Positions 32,600-40,839 of a DNA stretch of 46,138 nucleotides are shown piece by piece (the first letter of the stretch is position 1; each line of letters starts with the position of its first letter). Source of the DNA: Acidobacteriota bacterium (GTDB taxonomy: Bacteria; Actinomycetota; Acidimicrobiia; Spongiisociales; UBA5794); contig JADFQA010000025.1 in the NCBI GenBank assembly GCA_022562055.1, forward strand, positions 1 through 46,138, read 5' to 3'. The translations under genes and the position numbers were made by a program. The notes beneath the pieces were generated by a model. The model saw only the letters and a program-made list of their open reading frames with translations, made no database searches and was not told the origin of the DNA.

Positions 32600-33488
32600 C
32601 CGACTCAAGGACTCCGTCACCACCCTTGCGTGGAGTGGCTGGGGTGCCCTCGGAGCTGGGACCTGGGGTAGCGCCCATCGCTCCTGGTCGGTCGACCCAG
32701 AGGCGCTGCTGTTGCTAACCGGCGCGCTTTCTGACAGGGACCCTCGTCTGCACGAGGAGTCGTTGCGATGGGTCAGCCGCCATGGCCACCTCGTTTCGCG
32801 GACACGGATTGGCAGATTGCTTGACACATGGCCCCACACCTCAGCATGGACCGAATACGCAGAAGAACTCGGCATTGTCACGGGTAGACGTTGGCCCGGC
32901 GCCGGTAAACAGGTCACAGCAAGGGTAGTTCCGAAAGGAGGCGACCACCCCATGGGCGAGCAGCTCGTGTTGCGGCTGCGCTCCGGGATCGGCGTGAGCG
33001 TCAAAAGCGAAATCATCCGGATCATGCTGGCGGCACCCATGCGCCTTCCGGCGACCGCTGCCGACCTCGCCGGTGAAGCGGGCTACTCCAAACGAAGTGT
33101 GGCTTCGGCAGCCGGACAGATGGCCTCCGCTGGCCTACTGGTGGGCGTCACAAAAGGGAGTGCGATTGCATATCGCCTCCGCGATCCTATCGCCTGGACT
33201 ACGTTGTTTGGGCCGGTCCCGACGGTATCGCTTAGCTTTCTCTCATTGTGCCGCGCCGCATCGGTGATGCTCATCGGTCTCAACATGGAAATGTCGTACG
33301 ACGAACTCGCCGATGGTGGCGAGATCGTGCGCTCGGTGGCCGCCCGCAACGTACTTCGGGATGCATCTAGTGACCTCGCAAACCTCGGTATTGATACGCC
33401 CAGGCTCGTCCCAGGCGCAGATGTGTTCGACCTTGTCGAGGAGTTCGCGACAAACGAGTTCGCCCTGCTAGCTAGCGGCGAAACCTAG
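32592..33488 (+). CDS. Winged-helix protein paired with the nucleotidyltransferase (antitoxin/regulator candidate)
   Basis: 298 residues. The middle (about 135-195) is a winged-helix DNA-binding domain: SEIIRIMLAAPMRLPATAADLAGEAGYSKRSVASAA is its helix-turn-helix region, followed by AYRLRDP. The N-terminal third and C-terminal third are helical with no family I recognise. Translational overlap with the nucleotidyltransferase gene and the operator upstream suggest an AbiEi-like antitoxin that also represses the pair. In classical AbiE systems the antitoxin gene comes first; here it comes second. Confidence 0.6.
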   Translation: MSSRLKDSVTTLAWSGWGALGAGTWGSAHRSWSVDPEALLLLTGALSDRDPRLHEESLRWVSRHGHLVSRTRIGRLLDTWPHTSAWTEYAEELGIVTGRRWPGAGKQVTARVVPKGGDHPMGEQLVLRLRSGIGVSVKSEIIRIMLAAPMRLPATAADLAGEAGYSKRSVASAAGQMASAGLLVGVTKGSAIAYRLRDPIAWTTLFGPVPTVSLSFLSLCRAASVMLIGLNMEMSYDELADGGEIVRSVAARNVLRDASSDLANLGIDTPRLVPGADVFDLVEEFATNEFALLASGET

Positions 33489-33600
33489 CCGCCACGCCGC
33501 CGCTGGATCTGGCGACGTGTCTGAGGGTGCGCCTTTGGGCGGAGACTTCGTCCCGCAAGACCCGCTGCATGTCTCGGAAGTCATGAGAGAAGGAGCCGCT

Positions 33601-34497
33601 CTAGCTGAACGTAAGGCTGAGCGTGTCCACAAAGATGTTCACGAACTGGGTAGATCCATCGATTGTCACCTCTACGACAGCATCGTTGTCACACCATGAC
33701 GCGTAGTGATCTCCGCGAATCAGTGGCCCTCGAACCGCGTGTTCGATGGTGCTGGCGCCCGGGATGGACTCTTGGAAGCACTCCCCGATACGCACAGTGA
33801 CTGTTCCGCCATCCGTACTGACCAGGTTGAGTTCGTAGTACTCAAAACGCAGCGCAGGAAGGGTTACGCCACGGTCGTCACTTGTGCCCGCGAGTAGATC
33901 GACGACTCCAAGGAGAGCGTTGTCGGTAGGACGATCTGTGTCTGAGCCGATGCCGAGCCATGCCGTCCATGAACCAAGATCGACCGAGAGGAACATCGGA
34001 TTGCCCGCGCGGCCCCAAATCGTGGCGCTATCGGTGAGGCGCTCGTCCTCTGTGACCGACTCTGTTTCGGCGAGTTCCGCTGCGCCGCCGGTCGCGGTGA
34101 TGGTGACAAGACGTTCGCCGCCGAGTCCAGGGAAGTCGTGAAAGAACGAGTAGCTCTGCAATTTCACAGGGTGGTCAACTACTACTCGTAGGGAGCCGCC
34201 GTCGAGGAGTCGGAGGTCCTGCTGTGCGTCTTTCTGCGCAGAGACTTCGGTTGACGTCGACACCGCGCCGCCCGTTGATGGCAGGGTGCTGGCAGCCAGC
34301 GGTGGTGCTGTGCGACCGACTTGCCATAACAGGGGGATGCCCACGAGGGCAAGCGTAGCCACGAATACTCCGATGCCAGCGATCTGGGCGATCCGTTTCT
34401 GAGGCGACCGCGGCTCGCCAACTGCTGAGCCTTCGAGATCCCTTGAGGCGTCACGCACCGCTCGGCCAGCATCGAACCCCTCACTGTCAAGGCTCAT
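33601..34497 (-). CDS. Single-pass membrane protein paired with second sigma-like gene
   Basis: 298 residues: a short cytoplasmic part (about 1-34, GRAVRDASRDLEG), one membrane helix (RIAQIAGIGVFVATLALVGIPLLW), a Ser/Thr-rich linker and a large beta-rich extracytoplasmic domain. It shows the same layout as the protein at 9678-10424. The ATG at 34497 lies 11 bases inside the sigma-like gene, identical to the other pair. An anti-sigma or sensing role is inferred from this paralogous arrangement. No enzymatic motif is seen. The 3' end borders a short region (33489-33600) without recognisable features. Confidence 0.55.
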   Translation of the reverse strand: MSLDSEGFDAGRAVRDASRDLEGSAVGEPRSPQKRIAQIAGIGVFVATLALVGIPLLWQVGRTAPPLAASTLPSTGGAVSTSTEVSAQKDAQQDLRLLDGGSLRVVVDHPVKLQSYSFFHDFPGLGGERLVTITATGGAAELAETESVTEDERLTDSATIWGRAGNPMFLSVDLGSWTAWLGIGSDTDRPTDNALLGVVDLLAGTSDDRGVTLPALRFEYYELNLVSTDGGTVTVRIGECFQESIPGASTIEHAVRGPLIRGDHYASWCDNDAVVEVTIDGSTQFVNIFVDTLSLTFS

Positions 34498-34783
34498 CGG
34501 AGAACCGGCCTTTCGCTTTGAGTTGCCGCGCGAGGCGGGTTCGTCCCTGATGGAGAGATGATTTGACCGTGCCCTCTGCCACTTGAAGGACCTCGCCGAT
34601 TTCCTTGACAGATAGCTGGTCGATGTAGAAGAGCGCGATGACCTGGGACTGACGCTTCGGGAGTCTTCTTACCTCGGCCCAGAACGCGTCATGGTGTGCG
34701 GGCACTTGTTCAGGCACCGGAGACGGTCGACCGAATCGACGCAATGCCGACGCCTCGGCCCGGACCCGCCGCAAAGACAACAC
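34487..34783 (-). CDS. ECF sigma-like protein lacking region 2
   Basis: 98 residues. A basic linker (LSLRRVRAEASALRR) is followed by complete sigma region 4: FWAEVRRLPKRQSQVIALFYI, then LSVKEIGEVLQVAEGTVKSSLHQGRTRLARQL. Region 2, needed for core binding and -10 opening, is missing. The GTG start at 34783 is immediately preceded by an in-frame TAA, so the truncation is real in this sequence. Upstream bases to about 34980 show no convincing region 2 in any frame. It strongly resembles the truncated sigma at 10414-10686. It may be a relic or a DNA-binding modulator. Confidence 0.7.
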   Translation of the reverse strand: MLSLRRVRAEASALRRFGRPSPVPEQVPAHHDAFWAEVRRLPKRQSQVIALFYIDQLSVKEIGEVLQVAEGTVKSSLHQGRTRLARQLKAKGRFSDEP

Positions 34784-35026
34784 TTAGCCCTGACGCCCCG
34801 TCCGTTCGTTGTCCGTAGTCGCAGCCTCGTGTCCAAGTCCCATTCGACAGTCACGAAATCGTTGCTGACGACTCTCGGTCTGCGGTCATCACAACCTTCG
34901 GTGCCTGGTGGGGCTAAATACCCTCGCGCTCCGGGGAGTCGCGGCGGTTCGCGGGGCGTTGTTGGCGACGACCATCAAGCATTTTTGCTGCGTTTGTTAC
35001 GATGATCTTGGAACAGTGAGGTCGAG

Positions 35027-35701
35027 ATGCCGATGTTGAGGAGAATATTCGCACCCTTCGGACTGCGTTCGGGGGCGGTTGCTGTAGTCGTCGCAGCTAT
35101 CGCCGTGATGGCTTTCGCGGGTCCCGCCGATGCGAAGGGCCCGGGTTCGGTGACCATCGAGGGACCTGGGATCGACACGCCGATCGAGCTCATCGGATCC
35201 GATACAGCAACGCTCGTCAAGTTGATGGAACAATCCGGGCTGTGGTACGCCACAGGTGATCTTCCACTTCCAATAGCTGAGCCAAGCCGCACGTTGGGTC
35301 CCGTGTATGTGCTCAGCTGGTTGGTCGGCGAAATTGACAATAGACGCACGATTCGTCAGTTCCTCTACCTCGACGTCGAACGTGGCAGCCTGATCCATAC
35401 GCCTCCTCAAGAAGGCCTGGCAGACTGGGGGCCCGGTGTCGAGGGTTGGTTCGCTGCTCCCGATGGGCTTGAGGACACGCTGACCAGCCTGGGCGTGCCA
35501 GGCCTGGCGAACTCAGAGTCGGCGGATCTGGCCGCTTCGACCGCCGGCCCATCCACGGTGCTTGGTTACGCCTTGTGGGCAGTTGCTATCGCTGCCGGAT
35601 TGGTTGTGGCCTTGTTTGCGGCCAGTCGGGACCGGCGCACGTCGATTCGGCGGGTGGCGAGCGTCCGCCGAAGAGCAACCCGGCCAACGCCGCCTATTTA
35701 G
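35027..35701 (+). CDS. Exported protein with C-terminal membrane anchor, unknown function
   Basis: 224 residues. A signal peptide (LRSGAVAVVVAAIAVMAFAGPADA) ends near residue 36. The mature domain of about 140 residues contains PGSVTIEGPGIDTPIEL and GLWYATGDLPLP, and a C-terminal helix (LGYALWAVAIAAGLVVALFAA) is followed by an Arg-rich cytoplasmic tail. Such a tail-anchored extracytoplasmic domain could sense or bind something at the surface. I recognise no family. GTGAGG precedes ATG 35027. It is divergent from the sigma-like pair; the interval 34784-35026 holds both upstream regions and nothing else recognised. The last eight bases overlap the convergent Lgt-like gene. Confidence 0.65.
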   Translation: MPMLRRIFAPFGLRSGAVAVVVAAIAVMAFAGPADAKGPGSVTIEGPGIDTPIELIGSDTATLVKLMEQSGLWYATGDLPLPIAEPSRTLGPVYVLSWLVGEIDNRRTIRQFLYLDVERGSLIHTPPQEGLADWGPGVEGWFAAPDGLEDTLTSLGVPGLANSESADLAASTAGPSTVLGYALWAVAIAAGLVVALFAASRDRRTSIRRVASVRRRATRPTPPI

Positions 35702-36479
35702 GAGCGGAGCGGCTCGACTTCTGTGTTCTGGCGTCCAGACTTTCTGTTTTAGCGTCCATCTGTGCACCATGGTGCACAGATGGACGCCAGAACAGAAGGG
35801 TCGGCCGGTAACGCCACACCGCTAGCGCAACACCTACGACGACACCGGCGGCGTACCACAGAGTCGGGGGGCTGCCTAGTGCGAGGCGGAGGGGCTCAGT
35901 CGCCAGACGGGCGCCAGCGGCGGCGATGAGGGCAACGGCACCGATCACACCCGGTGGGGGTCGGTCTCGCATCTTCCAGAGGACGAGAGCCCCGGCGACC
36001 AAGACCAGGGCGATGGCAACGTACAGCTCTGTCGGGTGGCGGGTCACGGTGCTGCCGGGTTCGGATAGTGCCCAGGGGAGCGATGTGATCTTGCCGAGGC
36101 ATGAACCGGTGACAAGGCAGCCTGCGTGCCACCCGGCGAGGCCCGCAATCGCAGCGGGTGCCACCGAGTCGATGGCCCACCAGATGTCGTTTCGCATGAT
36201 CCACGCAAACGTTGCTAGGGCGACAAACGCCGCCGGTCCGGTGGCAACGCCGCCGCGGACGAGGAGCACATCTCCCGGGCGTGCGAATGGTGAGGTACCG
36301 GCGTCGACCATCGACCACAACCGACCGATCAAGAGACCCAGAAAAATCGCCGACAGGCTCGCATCAAAAAGGCGACCGGCACAATCGACCGCAGCGTTTC
36401 CACGTGGTGCTTCGTAGTACAGCACGAGACGCAGTGCGGCGACGGCACCCGCCGCGGCGATCAGAAGTGTGAACTCCAT
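35694..36479 (-). CDS. Lgt-like (prolipoprotein diacylglyceryl transferase family) membrane protein
   Basis: 261 residues with about seven hydrophobic helices. The Lgt family pattern is visible: IFLGLLIGRLWSMVD, RGGVATGPAAF in the place of the HGGL motif, then AGWHAGCLVTGSCLGKITSLPWA and RHPTELYVA. The catalytic histidine of HGGL is an Arg here, so true transferase activity is doubtful. A Cys-x5-Cys pair is present instead. It forms a TAATG overlap with the thioredoxin-like lipoprotein gene, a partnership that suggests thiol chemistry at the membrane. The last 30 residues derive from the palindromic element. Confidence 0.7.
   Translation of the reverse strand: MEFTLLIAAAGAVAALRLVLYYEAPRGNAAVDCAGRLFDASLSAIFLGLLIGRLWSMVDAGTSPFARPGDVLLVRGGVATGPAAFVALATFAWIMRNDIWWAIDSVAPAAIAGLAGWHAGCLVTGSCLGKITSLPWALSEPGSTVTRHPTELYVAIALVLVAGALVLWKMRDRPPPGVIGAVALIAAAGARLATEPLRLALGSPPTLWYAAGVVVGVALAVWRYRPTLLFWRPSVHHGAQMDAKTESLDARTQKSSRSAPK
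35742..35797. repeat. 27-bp near-perfect inverted repeat at convergent gene ends
   Basis: The arms 35742-35768 and 35771-35797 match at 25 of 27 positions around a two-base centre. Part of the arm (TTCTGGCGTCCA) also occurs as a direct copy at about 35725-35736. It lies inside the 3' end of the Lgt-like gene, where it encodes the related heptads MDAKTES and LDARTQK. It is likely to form a strong hairpin between two convergent genes and looks like an inserted palindromic element. Confidence 0.75.
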
Positions 36480-36979
36480 TAGCGGTTCAACGCCTCGTCG
36501 ACCAGGAGGACCAAGGCCCGTTCGTCGATGATTCCTGCGTGCGAGGTGATTCTCTCGCCGCCAGGGAGGAAGACCGCGGTCCCGGGCAGGGCGTTGCCGA
36601 TGTTGGCCATCAGACGGGTCGTCGACCGTGGGTCAAACCCGTAGGTGAAGTTAGCGTCGCCGAAGTATTCTGCAATGAAGCCTTTGGCGGCGGACTGCGT
36701 GTCGTTGACGTTGACCAGGTAGAACTCCACCGCGTCCCCATAGCGGGCTGCGGCTTCGACTAGCAGCGGCGCCTCCGAACGACACGGCCCACACCACGAC
36801 GCCCACAGGTTGACCACAACCGGGACATCCGACGCGGCTATGTGCGCCGCAAGCTCATCACCGTTGATTGGTGGCAGGTCGGGGATAGCGGCTGCATCGG
36901 CACTGAGGGTCTTGGAGCACGCACCGGCGATGACGGCGAAGGCCGCCAACAATATGAACATTCGGACGGTGCGTTTCAC
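36479..36979 (-). CDS. TlpA-like thioredoxin-fold lipoprotein
   Basis: 166 residues from GTG 36979, chosen because an AGGAT lies about eight bases upstream and the signal peptide follows at once (VRMFILLAAFAVIAGAC, lipobox Cys21). The thioredoxin active site is NLWASWCGPCRSEAP with Cys63 and Cys66. FDPRSTTRLMANIGNALPGTAVFL carries the conserved cis-proline (LPGT). It should act as a membrane-tethered thiol-disulfide oxidoreductase outside the cell. It follows hisIE by ten bases and overlaps the Lgt-like gene by one base, so it lies in the his transcript. Confidence 0.85.
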   Translation of the reverse strand: MKRTVRMFILLAAFAVIAGACSKTLSADAAAIPDLPPINGDELAAHIAASDVPVVVNLWASWCGPCRSEAPLLVEAAARYGDAVEFYLVNVNDTQSAAKGFIAEYFGDANFTYGFDPRSTTRLMANIGNALPGTAVFLPGGERITSHAGIIDERALVLLVDEALNR

Positions 36980-36989
36980 GATGTTGATC

Positions 36990-37598
36990 CTAGGTTGCCC
37001 TGCGATGTAAAACCTCAAGTACCTCATTGAGCGACACGCCCTGCGAGGCAAGGGTCACGAACAGGTGATACACCAGATCCGCAGCTTCCTCAGCAAGATT
37101 GTCATCTTCGGTATTCCCCGAGTCATGGTTCTTTGCTGCGATTAGGACCTCTGTGGCTTCCTCTGTCACTTTCCTGCCGACCGCGTCGATTCCCTGAGCG
37201 ACCAGGCCGGCGGTGTACGAGTCTGGAGGCGGATCCGCAATGCGGTCCTCAATCGTTGCGAAGAGACGTGAAAGCTCAGAGGTGTCACTACCCGTGCCGA
37301 AACAGGTGGTGGCACCGGTGTGGCAGGTCGGCCCAGCGGGGACCGCACGGACGAGCAGCGTGTCGGCATCACAATCTTCGGTGATCGACACGAGGCGAAG
37401 TGTGTTTCCGCTGGTTGCGCCTTTGCGCCACAGTTCGTTGCGCGACCGACTCCAGAAATGTACGTCGCCGGTTGTTTGGGTGAGATCGACGGCCTCGGCG
37501 TTCATCCAGGCAACCATGAGGACGGCCCCCGTGAGGTTGTCCTGGACGACACATGGGATGAGCCCACTGTCGTCAAAACGAAGCGTTTCCGCTTTCAT
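36990..37598 (-). CDS. hisIE: Phosphoribosyl-AMP cyclohydrolase / phosphoribosyl-ATP pyrophosphatase
   Basis: A 202-residue fused enzyme for histidine steps 2 and 3. The N-terminal HisI half has [17 protein letters not shown], the [18 protein letters not shown] block and the zinc/magnesium ligands DCDAD and GPTCHTG. The C-terminal HisE half (from about residue 110) has [15 protein letters not shown] and [10 protein letters not shown]. Fusion is known in many bacteria, although many actinobacteria keep two genes. The ATG start overlaps the hisF stop by ATGA. Confidence 0.95.
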   Translation of the reverse strand: MKAETLRFDDSGLIPCVVQDNLTGAVLMVAWMNAEAVDLTQTTGDVHFWSRSRNELWRKGATSGNTLRLVSITEDCDADTLLVRAVPAGPTCHTGATTCFGTGSDTSELSRLFATIEDRIADPPPDSYTAGLVAQGIDAVGRKVTEEATEVLIAAKNHDSGNTEDDNLAEEAADLVYHLFVTLASQGVSLNEVLEVLHRRAT

Positions 37599-38356
37599 AC
37601 CGTCGTCCTCACCGGCACACCCGCCGCCGCCAGTTCATCTTTCACTTCGCTGATGGCGATTTCGCCACGGTGAAATATTGAAGCTGCAAGAGCTGCGTCG
37701 CTGAGGTCGGCCTGGAGAACTTCCACGAAGTGACGTGCGGTCCCCGCACCACCGGACGCAATCACTGGGATCGTGGTGCGTTCACGGATCGCGGCGAGCA
37801 GTTCGAGATCGAACCCGCTGTAGGTGCCGTCGCGGTCGATGGCGGTGATGAGCAGCTCGCCAGCCCCTCGCCGCTCGCATTCCGCTGCCCACTCGACCGC
37901 GTCGAGCGGAACCTCGCGGCTGCCCCCGTGAGTGCGGACAACCCAACCTGTGTCGGTGCGCATGGCGTCGATCGAAACGACGACACACTGTCTGCCAAAA
38001 ACCTCGGCGCATTCCGTGATGAGGGCAGGGTTGGCGACCGCCGCCGAGTTGATGGCGACCTTGTCGGCGCCGGCGCGCAGCGCAGCCTTCATTGTGTCTA
38101 CCGAATCGATCCCACCGCCGACGCTGAGTGGAATCGAGATCTTCTCAGCCGTTCGACGTACGATGTCGAGCATGGTGGTGCGTCCCTCGAGGGTTGCCGA
38201 GATATCGAGGAAACAGATCTCGTCGGCACCCTCTGCGCTGTAACGGGCTGCAAGCTCGACCGGGTCACCCTCGTCGGTGAGGTTCTCGAAGCGGACACCT
38301 TTGACGACCCGGCCGTTGCGGACGTCGAGACAGGGGATGATTCGTTTACGCAGCAC
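37595..38356 (-). CDS. hisF: Imidazole glycerol phosphate synthase, cyclase subunit
   Basis: 253-residue TIM barrel that closes the imidazole ring using ammonia from HisH. The start GTG 38356 gives [12 protein letters not shown] with catalytic Asp11, and AAAGGAG lies six bases upstream; the frame is open further but without a site. The second catalytic aspartate is in VVSIDAM near residue 130, and the phosphate-binding segments SVGGGI and IASGGAG are present. It overlaps hisH by 11 bases and hisIE by ATGA. Confidence 0.97.
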   Translation of the reverse strand: MLRKRIIPCLDVRNGRVVKGVRFENLTDEGDPVELAARYSAEGADEICFLDISATLEGRTTMLDIVRRTAEKISIPLSVGGGIDSVDTMKAALRAGADKVAINSAAVANPALITECAEVFGRQCVVVSIDAMRTDTGWVVRTHGGSREVPLDAVEWAAECERRGAGELLITAIDRDGTYSGFDLELLAAIRERTTIPVIASGGAGTARHFVEVLQADLSDAALAASIFHRGEIAISEVKDELAAAGVPVRTTV

Positions 38357-38963
38357 GGTTCGCTCCTTTGGCGACGGATTGCACGAAGTTGTCGAGCAGA
38401 GTCGCGCCCGCCGACCCCGATCGCTCGGGGTGAAACTGGACTCCAACGATGTTGTTGTGCCGCAGCGCTGCGGGAAACACAGTGCCGTAATCGGCGGTTG
38501 CGATTACGGTCGCCGAGTCGGTAGGCACGATGACGAACGAGTGGACGAAATACATCAGCGCACCATCAGGAACCCCCGTAAAGAGGGGATCATTGGTGTG
38601 CGTGACATCATTCCACCCCATGTGGGGAAGCTGTGGCGCTGATTCGATTGGCTTTACTACTCCGGGGACGAGACCGAGAGTGGCTGTCGCATCTTCTTCT
38701 GACCAGTCCGCAAAGAGTTGCATGCCGACACAGATACCGAGCACTGGTCGGTCCGTGGTTCGTAGTTCGTCGGTCCACGCAGTCTCATTGAGGGTGGCCA
38801 TCGCAGCACCTGTCGTGCCGACACCGGGTAGCACGAGCGCGTCCGCGGTTGCGGCTTGCTCGGGGGTCTCAACGATGAATGGTGTCGCCCCGACCCTGGT
38901 GAGCGCCTGCGTGATGGACACAAGGTTGCCGGCACCGTGATCGATGATCGCGATTGAGGTCAT
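38346..38963 (-). CDS. hisH: Imidazole glycerol phosphate synthase, glutamine amidotransferase subunit
   Basis: 205 residues, class I glutaminase supplying ammonia to HisF. It opens with [11 protein letters not shown], has the oxyanion-strand [11 protein letters not shown], the nucleophile Cys78 in GICVGMQLF, and the His-Glu pair in [10 protein letters not shown]. The length is normal. It overlaps hisB by ATGA and hisF by 11 bases, giving tight coupling between the two subunits of the synthase. Confidence 0.97.
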   Translation of the reverse strand: MTSIAIIDHGAGNLVSITQALTRVGATPFIVETPEQAATADALVLPGVGTTGAAMATLNETAWTDELRTTDRPVLGICVGMQLFADWSEEDATATLGLVPGVVKPIESAPQLPHMGWNDVTHTNDPLFTGVPDGALMYFVHSFVIVPTDSATVIATADYGTVFPAALRHNNIVGVQFHPERSGSAGATLLDNFVQSVAKGANRAA

Positions 38964-39544
38964 GTCGTGCCTTTGGTCGACGGGACGCCCTTGCGCCGCG
39001 GGTCGATCGCAACAGCGGTGCGCAGGGCACGGCCGAACGCCTTGAAGGCGGCCTCGGTGATGTGGTGATCGTTCGTGCCCTGTGCGGTGATGTGCAGTGT
39101 CGCACCGGCGGTGCGGGCGAACGCTTCGAGGGCGTGGGGCACCATCTGGGTCGACATGGTGCCCATTCGTAACCCTCGCAACGGGATGTCGATAACGCTG
39201 TACGGACGTCCTCCAACATCGATCAGCGCGGTCGCCGATGCTTCGTCCATCGGGACCGAAGCGTCGCCGTACCGTACGATGCCGGCCCGGTCGCCGAGTG
39301 CGTCTGCTACGGCCTGACCGAGCACGAGTGCGGAATCCTCAATGCTGTGGTGTTCGTCGATGTCGAGATCGCCGCTGCAATCCAACGTCAAGTCAAACAT
39401 GCCGTGGTACGCAAACGCCGTCAACATGTGGTCAAAGAAACCAATTCCGGTTGATACGGTGACTTCACCTGTGCCGTCGAGGTCGAGCGTGCACGAGATG
39501 TCGGTTTCTTTGGTTGTCCGTTGGATGGTGGCGATGCGAGTCAT
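38960..39544 (-). CDS. hisB: Imidazoleglycerol-phosphate dehydratase
   Basis: 194 residues, the monofunctional form (no histidinol-phosphatase domain). Manganese-binding motifs are the two related histidine sets, DEHHSIEDSALVLGQA and NDHHITEAAFKAFGRAL, with GIGFFDHML and FARTAGATLHI. It catalyses the sixth step of histidine synthesis. ATGA overlaps with hisD upstream and hisH downstream. Confidence 0.97.
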   Translation of the reverse strand: MTRIATIQRTTKETDISCTLDLDGTGEVTVSTGIGFFDHMLTAFAYHGMFDLTLDCSGDLDIDEHHSIEDSALVLGQAVADALGDRAGIVRYGDASVPMDEASATALIDVGGRPYSVIDIPLRGLRMGTMSTQMVPHALEAFARTAGATLHITAQGTNDHHITEAAFKAFGRALRTAVAIDPRRKGVPSTKGTT

Positions 39545-40839
39545 GTCTGCTCCTCGAAACGAATGGTGACTGCGAGTGCGTGGGCGTCGAGGCCTTCGGC
39601 GTCGGCCAACGCGGTGATTGTGGGGGCGAGGGTTTTGAGACCCTCCCGGGTAAGTGTTTGCACCTGGCGGTAAGAGCCGAAGTCGTCGACCGAGAGCGGA
39701 CCGTACGACCTAGCAAGGCCACCAGTTGGGAGCACATGGTTGGCTCCCGTGGCGTAGTCACCGGCCGATTCGGGGCTCCACGCGCCGACAAACACTGACC
39801 CGGCACGAGTGATCTGGTCGGCTACCGCAGTCTCGTCGGCGGTGTGGATCGATGCGTGCTCGGGGGCGTAGTTGTTTATGAACGCAATGCGGTCGTCCAG
39901 GTTTGTTCCGACAACGACTGCGCCGTAGTTCTCGAGGGAGGCAACAATCGTGTCAGACCGGGTGAGCCGGGTGAGCAGCGTGGTCGCTGTTTCGAGTACC
40001 GAGTTGGCCGTCTCTGTTGAATCGCAGACGAGGACGACGGGCGAGTCCGGGCCGTGCTCGGCCTGGCACAACAAATCAGCAGCGACGATCACGGGGTCCG
40101 CCGTTGCATCGGTGAGCACCACCGCCTCGCTGGGACCGGCGGGCAGATCGACACCGCAAGCCCCGAACACCGCAAGTTTTGCCGCGGTTACCCAGGCGTT
40201 GCCTGGCCCGACGATCTTATCGACCCTGCGCACCGTCTCGGTTCCGTACGCAAGGGCGGCGATCGCTTGGGCTCCACCGGCAACGACGAACTCGGTCACC
40301 CCGAGGTATCCGGCCGCCGCGAGTGTTGCGGGGGAGACGACACCGTGTGTGTCGGCGGGGCTGATGACGACGATTTCGGCAACACCGGCGATTTGGGCAG
40401 GGATGACGCCCATCATCAGCGACGACGGGTACGCCGCCTGCCCACCGGGGACATAAACGCCCACCCGCTCCAGCGGGGACCAGCGGCGCGCCACCTCCAC
40501 TCCGGGCACCGGTGTGACGACGCTGTCCGTCGGGCGCTGGGGGTAGTGGCATTCGCGTATATTGGATGCGGCTGCCTCGATGGCGTCTCGCAGTTCGGGC
40601 GCCGCATCCTTCCACGCCTGAGTGAGCACGTCGGGCGCAATGGTCAGAGCACCGTCAGCAAGCGATCCACCAAAGCCTTCGCCGGCCGATATCAGTGCTG
40701 CATCACCACCAAGGTGGACATCCTGAACGATGGCATACGCCTCCTTGCGCACGGCATCGTCGGGAACGCTAGAGCGTTCAATGAACGTCGCGACGTCGTC
40801 GTCCGCATCGAGGTCGAACGAGTGCCTTGGTGTAATCAT
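39541..40839 (-). CDS. hisD: Histidinol dehydrogenase
   Basis: 432 residues; zinc- and NAD-dependent enzyme for the last two oxidations to histidine. Signatures are RVGVYVPGGQAAYPSSLMM, VAGGAQAIAALAYGTETV, IVGPGNAWVTAAK, LPAGPSEAVVL, LLCQAEHGPDSP and NYAPEHASIHT. The ATG at 40839 overlaps the hisG stop by ATGA; an open frame continues upstream inside hisG but is not used. No hisC gene follows, unlike most actinobacterial his operons, so the aminotransferase must be elsewhere. Confidence 0.97.
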   Translation of the reverse strand: MITPRHSFDLDADDDVATFIERSSVPDDAVRKEAYAIVQDVHLGGDAALISAGEGFGGSLADGALTIAPDVLTQAWKDAAPELRDAIEAAASNIRECHYPQRPTDSVVTPVPGVEVARRWSPLERVGVYVPGGQAAYPSSLMMGVIPAQIAGVAEIVVISPADTHGVVSPATLAAAGYLGVTEFVVAGGAQAIAALAYGTETVRRVDKIVGPGNAWVTAAKLAVFGACGVDLPAGPSEAVVLTDATADPVIVAADLLCQAEHGPDSPVVLVCDSTETANSVLETATTLLTRLTRSDTIVASLENYGAVVVGTNLDDRIAFINNYAPEHASIHTADETAVADQITRAGSVFVGAWSPESAGDYATGANHVLPTGGLARSYGPLSVDDFGSYRQVQTLTREGLKTLAPTITALADAEGLDAHALAVTIRFEEQT

